Of a stretch of 39,022 nt of DNA, positions 25,058 to 33,113 are shown one piece after another; the first letter of the stretch is position 1; the number at the start of each line of letters is the position of its first letter. The DNA is taken from NCBI GenBank assembly GCA_020249865.1, contig JADCEV010000151.1, positions 1 to 39,022 on the forward strand, given 5' to 3'. This DNA comes from Roseomonas sp. (GTDB lineage Bacteria; Pseudomonadota; Alphaproteobacteria; Acetobacterales; Acetobacteraceae). The notes under the pieces are model-generated. The model did no database searches, was not told the DNA's origin, and was given only the letters and a program-made list of their open reading frames with translations. Made by a program: the position numbers and the translations under genes.

Positions 25058-26605
25058 TTACCGCCACCGCGCCAGATAGAAGCGCGGCAATTCATCGGCA
25101 TAGGCCTTGAATTCCAACTGCCGCTGGAACGCATAGGTGCTGACGTAAGTGTGCAGCGGCACGAAATAAGCCATTTCCGTAATGCGCTTGATCGCCGCAT
25201 CATAGGCGCGCTTGCGCACTGCCTCATCGGAGGAACTGCCGCCTTCATTCACCAGGTCAATCACCATCTGATCGCGCGCGTAATCCTCATTCCCGCCGGC
25301 GAACCATTGCGGCAGGAAGGCCGAGACATCATTGATCGAAAAACTGCCCCAGCTTCCCATGGCGAGCGCCAATTCGCCGCGTTGTGAGCGTTGGATTTGC
25401 GCTGCCACCTGCATCAGGTTCAGGCGCGCACGAATGCCAACCGCTTGCAGATAATTCTGCACCGCTTCCGACCATTGCCGCGGCTGGACATAGGAAGTGA
25501 GCTCCACATCAAAGCCATTCGGGAAACCGGCTTCGGCCAGCAATTGCCGCGCCTTGGCGGGATTGAATTCATACTGCACGGCGACATCGCCATTGCAGCC
25601 GAATTGCGATGGGTAGCAGGGCGCCGGCGGCACCCGCGCGCCACCCGTCACCAGCTTTTCTGCCATGGCCTGCCGGTCAATCGCGTGGAAGATCGCCTGA
25701 CGCACCTTAAGATGCGTCATCGGGTTCCCCGCCCCCGTCCGCCCGGCCGCATCCATGCCAAGATAGCCGACGCGCATGGTTTCCTGTTGCAGAGCTTGCA
25801 GGAAGGGCAGGCGATTCACATTGGCGATATTGTCTGGATTCATGTTCCAGATCCAATCCACGCGCTGCGCCAGAAGCTCGGTCAATTCAGTGGCGGCATC
25901 GGAAAGATAACGCGCAGTGATGCGCTGAATGGCTGGCCGCCCCTTGGGGCCGCCCTGGTAATAGCCATCAAAGCGTTCGTATTCGACCCCATTGGAAACA
26001 TCAACACGCGTGAAGCGATAAGGCCCGGTGCTGATCGGCATGCGTGAAAACCCATCAGGCCCTACCCTTTCGCGATAGGCCTTCGGCCAGATCGGCGTAA
26101 CCATCGCCAGATAATCCAGGGCAGCGGGGGTTGGGCGCTTCATCTTGATGCGTACCGTATTGGCATCAAGTTTTTCGGCGCCTTCGATCCAGGCGTAATT
26201 GCCGGGCGTGGAAAGCCGCCCCCCCAATTCGGCGATGGTGTTCATGGTGTAGACAACGTCATCCGGCCCGAAATCGCTGCCATCATGGAACTTCACGCCG
26301 GGACGGATCTTGAAATCAATCGCGTTATTGCCCTGCCAGGCCCATTCCGTCGCCAGCGCCGGCACATTGCGGAAGGTATCCGGATCACGATGCACCAGCC
26401 CATCCATCGCCTGATGCGCAATGATGATCCCGGTGCGCTGGCTGTTGAAATAGGGGTCAATATTCGGCACGGCATCGCGGAAGGCGACGCGCAGTGTATT
26501 GGCGCTGCGCTGTGCCATCACCGGGCCGGCGCCAATGCCGCCCAGCGCCAAGCCGCCAGCGGCGGCGGCCACACCCTGCCCAAGGCCTCGTCTGCTGATC
26601 TTCAT
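25058..26605 (-). CDS. Peptide ABC transporter substrate-binding protein (family 5, DppA type)
   Basis: 515 residues. A leader with SRRGLGQGVAAAAGGLALGGIGAGPVMAQ (twin-arginine-like) leads into a family 5 solute-binding fold: NTLRVAFRDAVPNIDPYFNSQRTG, MDGLVHRDPDTFRNVPALATEW, IDFKIRPGVKFHDGSDFGPDDVVYTMN, STGPYRFTRVD, HLKVRQAIFHAIDRQAM and FNPAKARQLLAEAGFPNGFDVELTSY. It is the only family 5 binding protein in the window and the convergent plus-strand operon lacks one, so it is the likely partner of that importer. It stands downstream of two TctC genes on the minus strand with a 70-bp gap, and ends in a good terminator. Confidence 0.92.
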   Translation of the reverse strand: MKISRRGLGQGVAAAAGGLALGGIGAGPVMAQRSANTLRVAFRDAVPNIDPYFNSQRTGIIIAHQAMDGLVHRDPDTFRNVPALATEWAWQGNNAIDFKIRPGVKFHDGSDFGPDDVVYTMNTIAELGGRLSTPGNYAWIEGAEKLDANTVRIKMKRPTPAALDYLAMVTPIWPKAYRERVGPDGFSRMPISTGPYRFTRVDVSNGVEYERFDGYYQGGPKGRPAIQRITARYLSDAATELTELLAQRVDWIWNMNPDNIANVNRLPFLQALQQETMRVGYLGMDAAGRTGAGNPMTHLKVRQAIFHAIDRQAMAEKLVTGGARVPPAPCYPSQFGCNGDVAVQYEFNPAKARQLLAEAGFPNGFDVELTSYVQPRQWSEAVQNYLQAVGIRARLNLMQVAAQIQRSQRGELALAMGSWGSFSINDVSAFLPQWFAGGNEDYARDQMVIDLVNEGGSSSDEAVRKRAYDAAIKRITEMAYFVPLHTYVSTYAFQRQLEFKAYADELPRFYLARWR

Positions 26606-26675
26606 GTCAATGGCTCCCTATTGAAAGCGCAACACTAAAGACAAGCGCCGCCCGCCCGCAAGCACTGAGCCAGTC

Positions 26676-27683
26676 TCAATCCACCGTGGCGCCAGAAACC
26701 CGCACCACCTCAGCCCATTTGGTGATTTCGCTCCGGATGAAGGCTTCAAAAGCCTCGGGGCTGGTGCCGCCTGCGGGGGTCAGCGCAGGCGGTGCGCCGC
26801 CCAGCTCCGCAATGCGCGCAAGATAGCCAGGGTCGCGCGTGATCACATCAATCTCCGCCCCCAGCCTTTCAATGATCGGGCGCGGGGTGCGCGCTGGCGC
26901 CTGCACGCCGAACCAGGCAGTGGCTTCAAAATCGCGAATGCCGGCTTCCGCGAGTGTCGGCACATCCGGCAACGCTGCCGCACGCACATTGCTGGAAACC
27001 GCCAGGGCACGCAGCCGCCCATCGCGAATATGGCCGATGCAGCTTGGCATATTGTCGCACCCGGATTCGAGCCGCCCTGCCACAACCTCCACCAGCATCG
27101 GCCCGGCACCGCGGAAAGGCACATGGGTGATGTCCGTGCCACTGCGCAGCTTGAACATTTCCATGGTCATATGCGGCGAACCGCCAGAGCCGCTGCTGCC
27201 GTAATTGAGCCTGCCCGGATTGGCCTTGGCACCGGCGATCAGGTCACTCACGGTGCGATAGGGCGAATTGGCTGGCACGAAAATCACATTGGGCACCCGG
27301 ATCACCAGGCCAACGGCCGCCAAATCCTCGGGCTTGAAGGTCATGCGCGCACCCCAGAGCGAGTAATTGATCGCCGCGGTGGAGATGGTGCACATGAGCA
27401 GCGTATAGCCATCGGGTTCTGACCGCGCGACCATATCCGCGCCGAGATTTCCCGTGGCACCAGCGCGGTTTTCGACAATCACCGGCTGGCCGATGCGCGC
27501 GGAGAGCCGTTCAGCCATGATGCGCCCTGCGATATCCGTGGTGCCGGCGGGCGGAAAGGGAATCACCAAGCGCACGGGGCGCGTAGGGAAGGCCTGGGCG
27601 CGGGCGATGCCGGGGGCGGCCAGCGCACCGGCCATGCCGGCAAGAATGATACGGCGGCCCAGCAGGGCGTTGTTCTTGGTCAT
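26676..27683 (-). CDS. TctC/Bug-family substrate-binding protein (second of tandem pair)
   Basis: 335 residues. Leader LGRRIILAGMAGALAAPGIARAQ, then family blocks FPTRPVRLVIPFPPAGTTDIAGRIMAERL, VENRAGATGNLGADMVARSEPDGYTLL, LNYGSSGSGGSPHMTMEMF, ITHVPFRGAGPMLVEVVAGRLESGCDN and ALPDVPTLAEAGIRDFEATAWFG. The start at 27683 has AGGA about 8 nt upstream; an in-frame ATG at 27728 would overlap the neighbour. It starts 10 nt after the stop of a close paralogue and shares long identical tracts with it (FKPEDLAAVGL, RVPNV, ITHVPFRG, FEATAWFGV), pointing to a tandem duplication. Confidence 0.9.
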   Translation of the reverse strand: MTKNNALLGRRIILAGMAGALAAPGIARAQAFPTRPVRLVIPFPPAGTTDIAGRIMAERLSARIGQPVIVENRAGATGNLGADMVARSEPDGYTLLMCTISTAAINYSLWGARMTFKPEDLAAVGLVIRVPNVIFVPANSPYRTVSDLIAGAKANPGRLNYGSSGSGGSPHMTMEMFKLRSGTDITHVPFRGAGPMLVEVVAGRLESGCDNMPSCIGHIRDGRLRALAVSSNVRAAALPDVPTLAEAGIRDFEATAWFGVQAPARTPRPIIERLGAEIDVITRDPGYLARIAELGGAPPALTPAGGTSPEAFEAFIRSEITKWAEVVRVSGATVD

Positions 27684-27693
27684 TTTCTGTTCC

Positions 27694-28680
27694 TCATTCC
27701 ACACGAATATCGGCTTGGCGCACCACATCGGCCCAGCGCGTCACTTCGGCGCGCATGAAGGCGGCGAAGCTTTCCGGGCTGGAACCGCCATCAGGCGTGA
27801 GGCGCGGCGGATCAGCGCCAAAGGCCGCGATGCGGGCGCGGAAATCCGCTTCCTTGCCAATCGCATCCAACTCCGCACCCAGCCGCGCAATGATCGGCGC
27901 CGGCGTGGCGCCGGGCGCCAGCACGCCGAACCAGGCGGTCGCCTCAAAACCCGGCATGCCTTGCTCAGCAATGGTCGGCACATCCGGCAGCACGGCGCTG
28001 CGCTGAGCGCCAGTGACGCCAATGGCACGGATTTTACCCTCCCGCACGAAAGTCAGCGCGGATGGGATATTGTCCATCCCTAGTTCAATCCGTTCCGCCA
28101 CCATTTCGGTCAGCATGGGGGCAGAACCGCGGAAGGGCACATGGGTGATCTGAATGCCCTGTGCGAGGCGAATTTGCTCAATCACCACATGGGGGGAAGT
28201 GGCGATGCCGGCGGTGCCGTAATTCAGCCCACCTGGCTTGGCCCTTGCCTCCCGCGTCATGTCGGCAAGCGTGCGGATGGGCATACGATTGGCCGCCATC
28301 AGCACATTGGGCACGCGGCACATCAGCCCGACCGCCGCCAAATCCTCGGGCTTGAAGGGCATGCGATTGCCAAAAACGGCGAAATTGATCGCCCCGGTGC
28401 CGATGGTGGTCAGCAGCAGCGTATGCCCATCCGGTTCCGCGCGTGCGACGAATTCACCGCCCACATTGCCCGAAGCGCCCGGGCGGTTATCCACCACCAC
28501 CTGCTGCCCAAGCCGCGCGGCAAGGCGCTCAGCGGTCAGGCGTCCGACCAGATCCGTGGTGCCGGCCGGAGTAAAGGGGATCACCAGCCTGATCGGGCGG
28601 CTGGAAAGCCCCTGCGCCAAGGCAGGCAGGGGCAGGGCGGCGCCAAGCGATAGCGCGCCCAGGCTGCGGCGGGTGATCAT
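27694..28680 (-). CDS. TctC/Bug-family substrate-binding protein (first of tandem pair)
   Basis: 328 residues. Leader ITRRSLGALSLGAALPLPALAQ, then RPIRLVIPFTPAGTTDLVGRLTAERLAARLGQQVV, VDNRPGASGNVGGEFVARAEPDGHTLL, LNYGTAGIATSPHVVIEQI, ITHVPFRGSAPMLTEMVAERIELGMDN and VLPDVPTIAEQGMPGFEATAWFG. GGGAGG stands about 8 nt before the ATG. Diverges from the NdvA-like gene across 135 bp. No membrane subunits TctA/TctB are present, so transport must rely on genes elsewhere. The order tctC-tctC-dppA on one strand suggests an operon of binding proteins. Confidence 0.9.
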   Translation of the reverse strand: MITRRSLGALSLGAALPLPALAQGLSSRPIRLVIPFTPAGTTDLVGRLTAERLAARLGQQVVVDNRPGASGNVGGEFVARAEPDGHTLLLTTIGTGAINFAVFGNRMPFKPEDLAAVGLMCRVPNVLMAANRMPIRTLADMTREARAKPGGLNYGTAGIATSPHVVIEQIRLAQGIQITHVPFRGSAPMLTEMVAERIELGMDNIPSALTFVREGKIRAIGVTGAQRSAVLPDVPTIAEQGMPGFEATAWFGVLAPGATPAPIIARLGAELDAIGKEADFRARIAAFGADPPRLTPDGGSSPESFAAFMRAEVTRWADVVRQADIRVE

Positions 28681-28815
28681 GGTCTTTGCCTCCCGGAGGT
28701 TCGATTAAGCGCCAAAGTGGCCCGTGAACCCCGCCAGATCAACCCATTTCCGCCCCGGTTTTGGCTTCCCCGATTCGCCCCCTATGATGCATGCGGTTCA
28801 CGGGCGGCGGGGGCG

Positions 28816-30576
28816 ATGGAGTTTTTGCGGCTTTACGGGAGGGTGCTCAGGCTGCTGGCCGCAGATCGCGCGGTCGCGATTGGGCTCGCCTTGGCGGCGC
28901 TTGCCATTGCCGGGCTGCAATTCCTGGAACCGGTATTGTTCGGGCGGGTGATTGATCTGCTCGCGCGGTCAGACCGGATGCAGGAATCGGCCGTTTGGGC
29001 GGAAGCTTTGGCGCTGCTGATCATCTGGGGCGCGGTTGGGCTTTCGGCCATTGGCGTCAATGTCACGGTGGCCCTTTTCGCAGACCGCATGGCGCATCGC
29101 AATCGCCTGAAAATCATGCATGATTATTTCCAGCATGTGCTGTCCCTGCCGCTCTCCTTTCATGGGGATACGCAATCGGGCCGGCTGATGAAGATCATGC
29201 TCGTGGGCGCCGATAACCTGTTCGGGCTTTGGCTGTCGTTTTTCCGAGAGCATCTGACAACCTTCATCTCCGCCATTGTGCTGCTGCCACTCACGCTTAT
29301 TCTGAATTGGCGGCTCGGACTTTTGCTGATTGGCCTGGTGGTGATTTTCGGCAGCCTTGCCGCCTTTGTCATTCGCCGCACGGAAAGTGCGCAGCGCAAG
29401 GTGGAATCGCTCCATACGCAACTGGCCGGCAGCGCGCAGGATGCGCTTTCCAATGTGATGGTGGTGCAATCCTTCACGCGCCTTTCCAGTGAGGCGCGGC
29501 TGTTCAGCGACATCATCCGGCAGGTGATCACGCATCAATTCCCTGTCTTGAACTGGTGGGCGGTGGTCTCCGTCATGACCTCAGCCGCTTCCACCATTTG
29601 CGTGATTATGATCTTCGTGTTGGGCACTTGGCTGCATCTGCGCGGGCAGGCAACGGTGGGGGAGATTGTGTCCTTCATGGGCTTCGCCACCATGCTGATC
29701 GGCAAGCTTGAGGGCGCAGTCGGTTTTGCCTCTCGCCTTGTGCTGCTGATGCCCTCATTGTCTGAGCTTTTCGCGGTATTGGATGCGCGCACCACGGTGC
29801 CGGAAAAGCCCAATGCCCTGGATATCCCGCGCGCGAAAGGGGAAGTGGCTTTTGAGGATGTGGCCTTCGCCTATCCGGGCGGGCCGATGATTTTCAGCCA
29901 TGTGAATTTCGCCGCAGCGCCGGGCAAGACCATTGCGCTTGTGGGGCCAACTGGGGCGGGCAAATCCACCGCCATGGCGCTGTTGCAGCGGCTATGGGAC
30001 CCGAAGGAAGGGCGCGTCACGCTGGATGGGCATGATTTGCGCGATATTTCACTGGAAAGCCTGCGCCGCAATATCGGCGTGGTGTTCCAGGAAAGCATGT
30101 TGTTCAACCGTACCATTCGCGAAAACCTGCTGGTTGGCCGGCCAGATGCCTCGCAGGAGGATTTGGAGCATGCGTGCCGGCTGGCGGAAGCGCATGATTT
30201 CATCCAGCGCCAGCCCCATGGCTATGACACCATGATCGGCGAACGCGGTAGTTCGCTTTCCGGCGGGCAGCGCCAACGGCTTGCGATTGCCCGCGCCCTG
30301 TTGAAGGACCCGCCCGTACTGATCTTGGATGAGGCGACCAGCGCGCTTGATGCCGCGACCGAAGCCCGCGTGCAAAAGGCCTTGGCGGCGCTGATGGCCG
30401 GGCGCACCACCTTCATCATCGCCCATCGGCTATCCACGGTCCGCGATGCGGATGAGATCCTGGTTTTTGCCGGCGGGCAGATCGCCGAACGCGGCGGCTT
30501 CAAGGAATTGGTGGCGCAAGGCGGGCATTTTGCGGAGCTGGTGCGCACGCAGCTGACGGGTTCTGCCAGTACTTGA
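28816..30576 (+). CDS. ndvA: NdvA/ChvA-like glucan exporter, fused ABC permease-ATPase
   Basis: 586 residues, close to rhizobial NdvA/ChvA. The N-terminal type-1 exporter membrane domain (about residues 1-320) contains family-like LSLPLSFHGDTQSGRLMKIML, NLFGLWLSFFREHLTTFISAIVLLPLTLILNWRLGL, HQFPVLNWWAVVSVMTSAASTI and VGEIVSFMGFATMLIGKLEG. The ATPase domain has Walker A GPTGAGKST at about 377-385, signature [16 protein letters not shown] near 482, Walker B PVLILDEATSALD and H-loop FIIAHRLSTVRDAD. NdvA exports cyclic beta-1,2-glucan to the periplasm; no glucan synthase (NdvB) is in the window, so the substrate is uncertain. The start at 28816 aligns with the NdvA N-terminus; a 33-residue longer frame from 28717 is not supported. 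Its stop codon lies within an FNR-like palindrome. Confidence 0.82.
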   Translation: MEFLRLYGRVLRLLAADRAVAIGLALAALAIAGLQFLEPVLFGRVIDLLARSDRMQESAVWAEALALLIIWGAVGLSAIGVNVTVALFADRMAHRNRLKIMHDYFQHVLSLPLSFHGDTQSGRLMKIMLVGADNLFGLWLSFFREHLTTFISAIVLLPLTLILNWRLGLLLIGLVVIFGSLAAFVIRRTESAQRKVESLHTQLAGSAQDALSNVMVVQSFTRLSSEARLFSDIIRQVITHQFPVLNWWAVVSVMTSAASTICVIMIFVLGTWLHLRGQATVGEIVSFMGFATMLIGKLEGAVGFASRLVLLMPSLSELFAVLDARTTVPEKPNALDIPRAKGEVAFEDVAFAYPGGPMIFSHVNFAAAPGKTIALVGPTGAGKSTAMALLQRLWDPKEGRVTLDGHDLRDISLESLRRNIGVVFQESMLFNRTIRENLLVGRPDASQEDLEHACRLAEAHDFIQRQPHGYDTMIGERGSSLSGGQRQRLAIARALLKDPPVLILDEATSALDAATEARVQKALAALMAGRTTFIIAHRLSTVRDADEILVFAGGQIAERGGFKELVAQGGHFAELVRTQLTGSAST

Positions 30577-30587
30577 TCATGATCAAG
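30572..30587 (+). promoter_or_regulatory. FNR/FixK-type binding site (TTGAT-N4-ATCAA)
   Basis: CTTGATCATGATCAAG is a perfect 16-bp palindrome that contains TTGATCATGATCAA (30573-30586), an exact match to the consensus TTGAT-N4-ATCAA used by FNR, FnrL, Anr and FixK regulators. It overlaps the stop codon of the NdvA-like gene. A site centred at 30579.5 would put a class II start point near 30621, about 29 bp before the next gene; the would-be -10 CAGGAT (30608-30613) is weak. Function is inferred from the match only. Confidence 0.6.
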
Positions 30588-30649
30588 GCATTCACGTGCT
30601 GACGCGGCAGGATGGGGCGGTTACGCAAACAACCTGAAGGCAGGCCATC

Positions 30650-30916
30650 ATGAACCATCGTCATCGCAAGGTATTGCACGCCATCTTCGCCCACCCCGTC
30701 AGCGCCAATATTGACCCCAAGGCGGTTGAGGCGGTGTTTGAGGAGCTCGGCGCCGAGGTCTCCCATAATGGCTCAGGCCGGCTGGCCGTGAAGCTGAATG
30801 GCCAAGCCTATGCCTTCCACAATAGCCACCACAGCCTTTCCAAGGATGAGGTAGTGGCCATCCGCCATTTTCTGACGCATTCTGGGGTGGATCCGGCGCG
30901 CGATTACCCGCTTTGA
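30650..30916 (+). CDS. HicA-like small protein, no HicB partner
   Basis: 88 residues. The layout HRKVLHAIFAHPVSANIDPKAVEAVFEELGAEVSHNGSGRLAVKLNGQ...FH, followed by EVVAIRHFLTHSGV, matches the stand-alone HicA-type double-stranded-RNA-binding-like fold (one helix, a beta sheet, one helix) seen in many proteobacteria. Classical HicA toxins are mRNA interferases with an active His; His58 to His62 (HNSHH) or the His in VSHNGSG could serve, but this is not certain. No HicB-like antitoxin is adjacent, so a toxin role is doubtful. The start has GAAGG about 10 nt upstream. It lies 73 bp after the NdvA-like gene, directly downstream of an FNR-type box, and 43 bp before the TRAP operon. Confidence 0.65.
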   Translation: MNHRHRKVLHAIFAHPVSANIDPKAVEAVFEELGAEVSHNGSGRLAVKLNGQAYAFHNSHHSLSKDEVVAIRHFLTHSGVDPARDYPL

Positions 30917-30959
30917 ATGCTGGGCGGGGGCGGAGCCGGGCAGAAGAAGGAAGAAACCC

Positions 30960-31946
30960 ATGAAGCTTCACCGTCGTGATTTCCTGGCCGGGGCCGCTGG
31001 CCTGGCTGCCCTTGCCCCCAGCTTTGGTCATGCTCAGACGCGCTGGCAAATGGCCACCCCTTACGCTGATGGCAATTTGCATACGCGCAATATCAGGACC
31101 TTCATTGAGGATATCCAAAAGGCCAGCAATGGCCAGTTGAACGTCCAATTGCACAGCAATGGCGCGCTGTTGAAAATGCCGGAAATCAAGCGCGGTGTGC
31201 AAACGGGCCAGGTGCAGCTTGGCGAGATTCTGCTGACCGCCTATGCCAATGAAGACCCGCTGTTTGATGCCGACGCACTGCCACAGCTTGTGGTGAATTA
31301 CGCGCAGGCCAAGCGGCTTTCCGATTTGCAGCGCCCCTTCATTGAAGCCCGCTTCGCCCGCCAGGGCCTCAGCCTGCTTTACATGGTGCCCTGGCCGCCG
31401 GCGGGCCTCTATTCTCAAGAGCCCGTGACCTCGCTTGAACAATTACGCGGTCAGCGCTTCCGCACCTTCAGCCCGATGACCAATCGCTTCGCGCAATTGA
31501 TTGGCGCGCAGCCCACCTTGGTCCAGGCAGCCGAATTGGCGCAGGCCTTTGCTACCGGCGTGGTACAGGCGCAAATTACCTCGGCTGCTACGGGTGTGGA
31601 TACGCAATCCTGGGATTACGCCAAGGTCTTCACGCCGCTCGGCTTTTCCATGACCAAGAATGCGGTCTTTGTCTCCAGCCGCGCCTTGCAGGGCCTGCCC
31701 CAACCGCAGCAGCAAATGATTCGTGATGCTGCTGCAGCGGCCGAACGTCGCGGCTATGAATTGTCCGAACAGGCCGCGAAGGAGACCGAGGCCACCCTTG
31801 GCCAGCGCGGCATGCGCGTATTGCAGCCAAGCGCCCGGCTACTTGAGGATTTGACCCGCGTTGGCCGCACAATGGCGGATGAATGGGTGCAGCGCGCCGG
31901 AGAGGATGGCAAAAAGCTTTTGGACGCCTATCGCGCCAGCGCCTGA
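30960..31946 (+). CDS. TRAP transporter substrate-binding protein (DctP type), first of tandem pair
   Basis: 328 residues. Twin-arginine-like leader (KLHRRDFLAGAAGLAALAPSFGHAQ) followed by TRWQMATPYADGNLHTRNIRTFIEDIQ. DctP-type features: LLKMPEIKRGVQTGQVQLGEILL, LEQLRGQRFRTFSP, AELAQAFATGVVQAQITSA and KNAVFVSSRALQGLP. The usual GxVDGQENP loop is replaced by ATGVVQAQITSAATGVD, so it belongs to a divergent branch. AAGAAGGAAG precedes the ATG. Followed at 115 bp by a close paralogue; both precede DctQ and DctM. Confidence 0.9.
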   Translation: MKLHRRDFLAGAAGLAALAPSFGHAQTRWQMATPYADGNLHTRNIRTFIEDIQKASNGQLNVQLHSNGALLKMPEIKRGVQTGQVQLGEILLTAYANEDPLFDADALPQLVVNYAQAKRLSDLQRPFIEARFARQGLSLLYMVPWPPAGLYSQEPVTSLEQLRGQRFRTFSPMTNRFAQLIGAQPTLVQAAELAQAFATGVVQAQITSAATGVDTQSWDYAKVFTPLGFSMTKNAVFVSSRALQGLPQPQQQMIRDAAAAAERRGYELSEQAAKETEATLGQRGMRVLQPSARLLEDLTRVGRTMADEWVQRAGEDGKKLLDAYRASA

Positions 31947-31963
31947 TCAGAATCTAGTCAATC

Positions 31964-31999
31964 GGGGCGTCGCCGCCGAGGCTTTGTTGGCGGCGCCCC
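31964..31999 (+). terminator. Intercistronic hairpin between the two TRAP binding-protein genes
   Basis: GGGGCG and CCGCC pair with GGCGG and CGCCCC across a 3-nt bulge, with an 11-nt loop. It starts 18 nt after the stop at 31946. Only TTGCC follows, so it is more likely a transcript-stabilising or attenuating structure than a strong terminator. Confidence 0.45.
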
Positions 32000-32061
32000 T
32001 TGCCATGTCCGGCGGCAGGGGGGAAAACAGAGCCTCAGGGAAATAAAAGGAGAGGCTCAAC

Positions 32062-33057
32062 ATGGAAAATCTTTCACGCCGCGCGGTCCTGCTTGGCGCT
32101 GCAAGCCTGCCGCTTGCAACGCCCTTCACCCGCAAGGCCGTTGCCCAGACCCGTTGGCAATTGGCCACCGCCTATCCGGATGGCAATTTCCATACGCGCA
32201 ATTTGCGCGATTTCATTACGGAAGTGCAGGCCGCAGCCAGCGGGCTGCAAATCCAAATGCATTCCAACGCATCCTTGCTGAAGATGCCGGAAATCAAGCG
32301 CGGCGTGCAGACCGGCCAGGCGCAGCTTGGCGAAATTTTGATGTCTGCCTACGGCAATGAAGACCCCTTCTTTGAAGTGGATAGCGTGCCGCAGCTGGTG
32401 ACCTCCACCGCGCAGGCGCGGAAATTGGCCGAATTGCAGCGCCCCTATGTGGAGGCACGCCTGCAACGCCAAGGCATCACGCTGCTCTACATGGTGCCCT
32501 GGCCGCAATCCGGCTTTTACACGAATGTGCCGGTGGAAAGCGTGGAGACACTGCGCGGTATGAAGATGCGCACCTTCAATGCGCTGACCAATCGCTTCGC
32601 AACCCTGGCGGGTGCAACGCCAACCCTGGTGCAGCAGGCGGAAGTGCCGCAAGCCTTCGCAACCGGTGTGGTGAATGCCATGGTGACCTCAGCCGCGACG
32701 GGTGTTGATGTGCAGGCCTGGGATTTCTGCAAATTCTTCACGCCGATTGGCTTTACCCGCACAAAGAACGCCGTGTTTGTGCAAACCCGTGCCTTGCAGG
32801 CCCTGCCCGAGGCTTCCCAACGCGCTGTTCGTGCCGCTGCCGCAGCGGCAGAAGCGCGTGGCTGGCAGGCATCTGAAGTTGAAACCGTGGAACGGCAGAA
32901 TATGCTGGCGAGCCGTGGCATGACGGTCAGTACGCCATCCCCTGCCTTGATGCAGGGCCTGGCACGCATTGGCGCCACGCAGGCTGATGAGTGGGTGGCC
33001 AAGGCTGGCGAGGAAGGCAAGCGGCTGATGGATGCCTATCGGGCGGCCATTGCTTGA
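32062..33057 (+). CDS. TRAP transporter substrate-binding protein (DctP type), second of tandem pair
   Basis: 331 residues. Leader SRRAVLLGAASLPLATPFTRKAVAQ, then TRWQLATAYPDGNFHTRNLRDFITEVQ. Shares with the upstream gene LLKMPEIKRGVQTGQ, QLGEIL, YMVPWP, AFATGV and KNAVFV, so it arose by duplication. Differences cluster in the middle and C-terminal parts (FYTNVPVESVETLRGMKMRTFNALTNRFATLAG), consistent with a changed ligand range. Followed by a good terminator-like hairpin before DctQ. Confidence 0.9.
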   Translation: MENLSRRAVLLGAASLPLATPFTRKAVAQTRWQLATAYPDGNFHTRNLRDFITEVQAAASGLQIQMHSNASLLKMPEIKRGVQTGQAQLGEILMSAYGNEDPFFEVDSVPQLVTSTAQARKLAELQRPYVEARLQRQGITLLYMVPWPQSGFYTNVPVESVETLRGMKMRTFNALTNRFATLAGATPTLVQQAEVPQAFATGVVNAMVTSAATGVDVQAWDFCKFFTPIGFTRTKNAVFVQTRALQALPEASQRAVRAAAAAAEARGWQASEVETVERQNMLASRGMTVSTPSPALMQGLARIGATQADEWVAKAGEEGKRLMDAYRAAIA

Positions 33058-33065
33058 ATATGATG

Positions 33066-33090
33066 CGGGCGGATCTTCTCCGCCCGTTTT
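33066..33090 (+). terminator. Intercistronic terminator/attenuator between binding-protein and DctQ genes
   Basis: A perfect 8-bp stem CGGGCGGA/TCCGCCCG with loop TCTTC is followed by TTTTCTG. It begins 8 nt after the stop at 33057 and ends 24 nt before the DctQ start. Partial termination here would keep the binding proteins in excess over the membrane subunits. Confidence 0.7.
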
Positions 33091-33113
33091 CTGACTGTTG
33101 AAGGTGGGGGCTG

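Noticed and set aside
28717-28815. Possible 33-residue N-terminal extension of the NdvA-like exporter
   Set aside because: Pro/Arg-rich residues without a counterpart in NdvA; the start at 28816 aligns with the family N-terminus.
30650-30916. Complete HicAB toxin-antitoxin module
   Set aside because: Only the HicA-like part is present; the adjacent genes are a TRAP binding protein and an exporter, with no HicB-like reading frame in the gaps.
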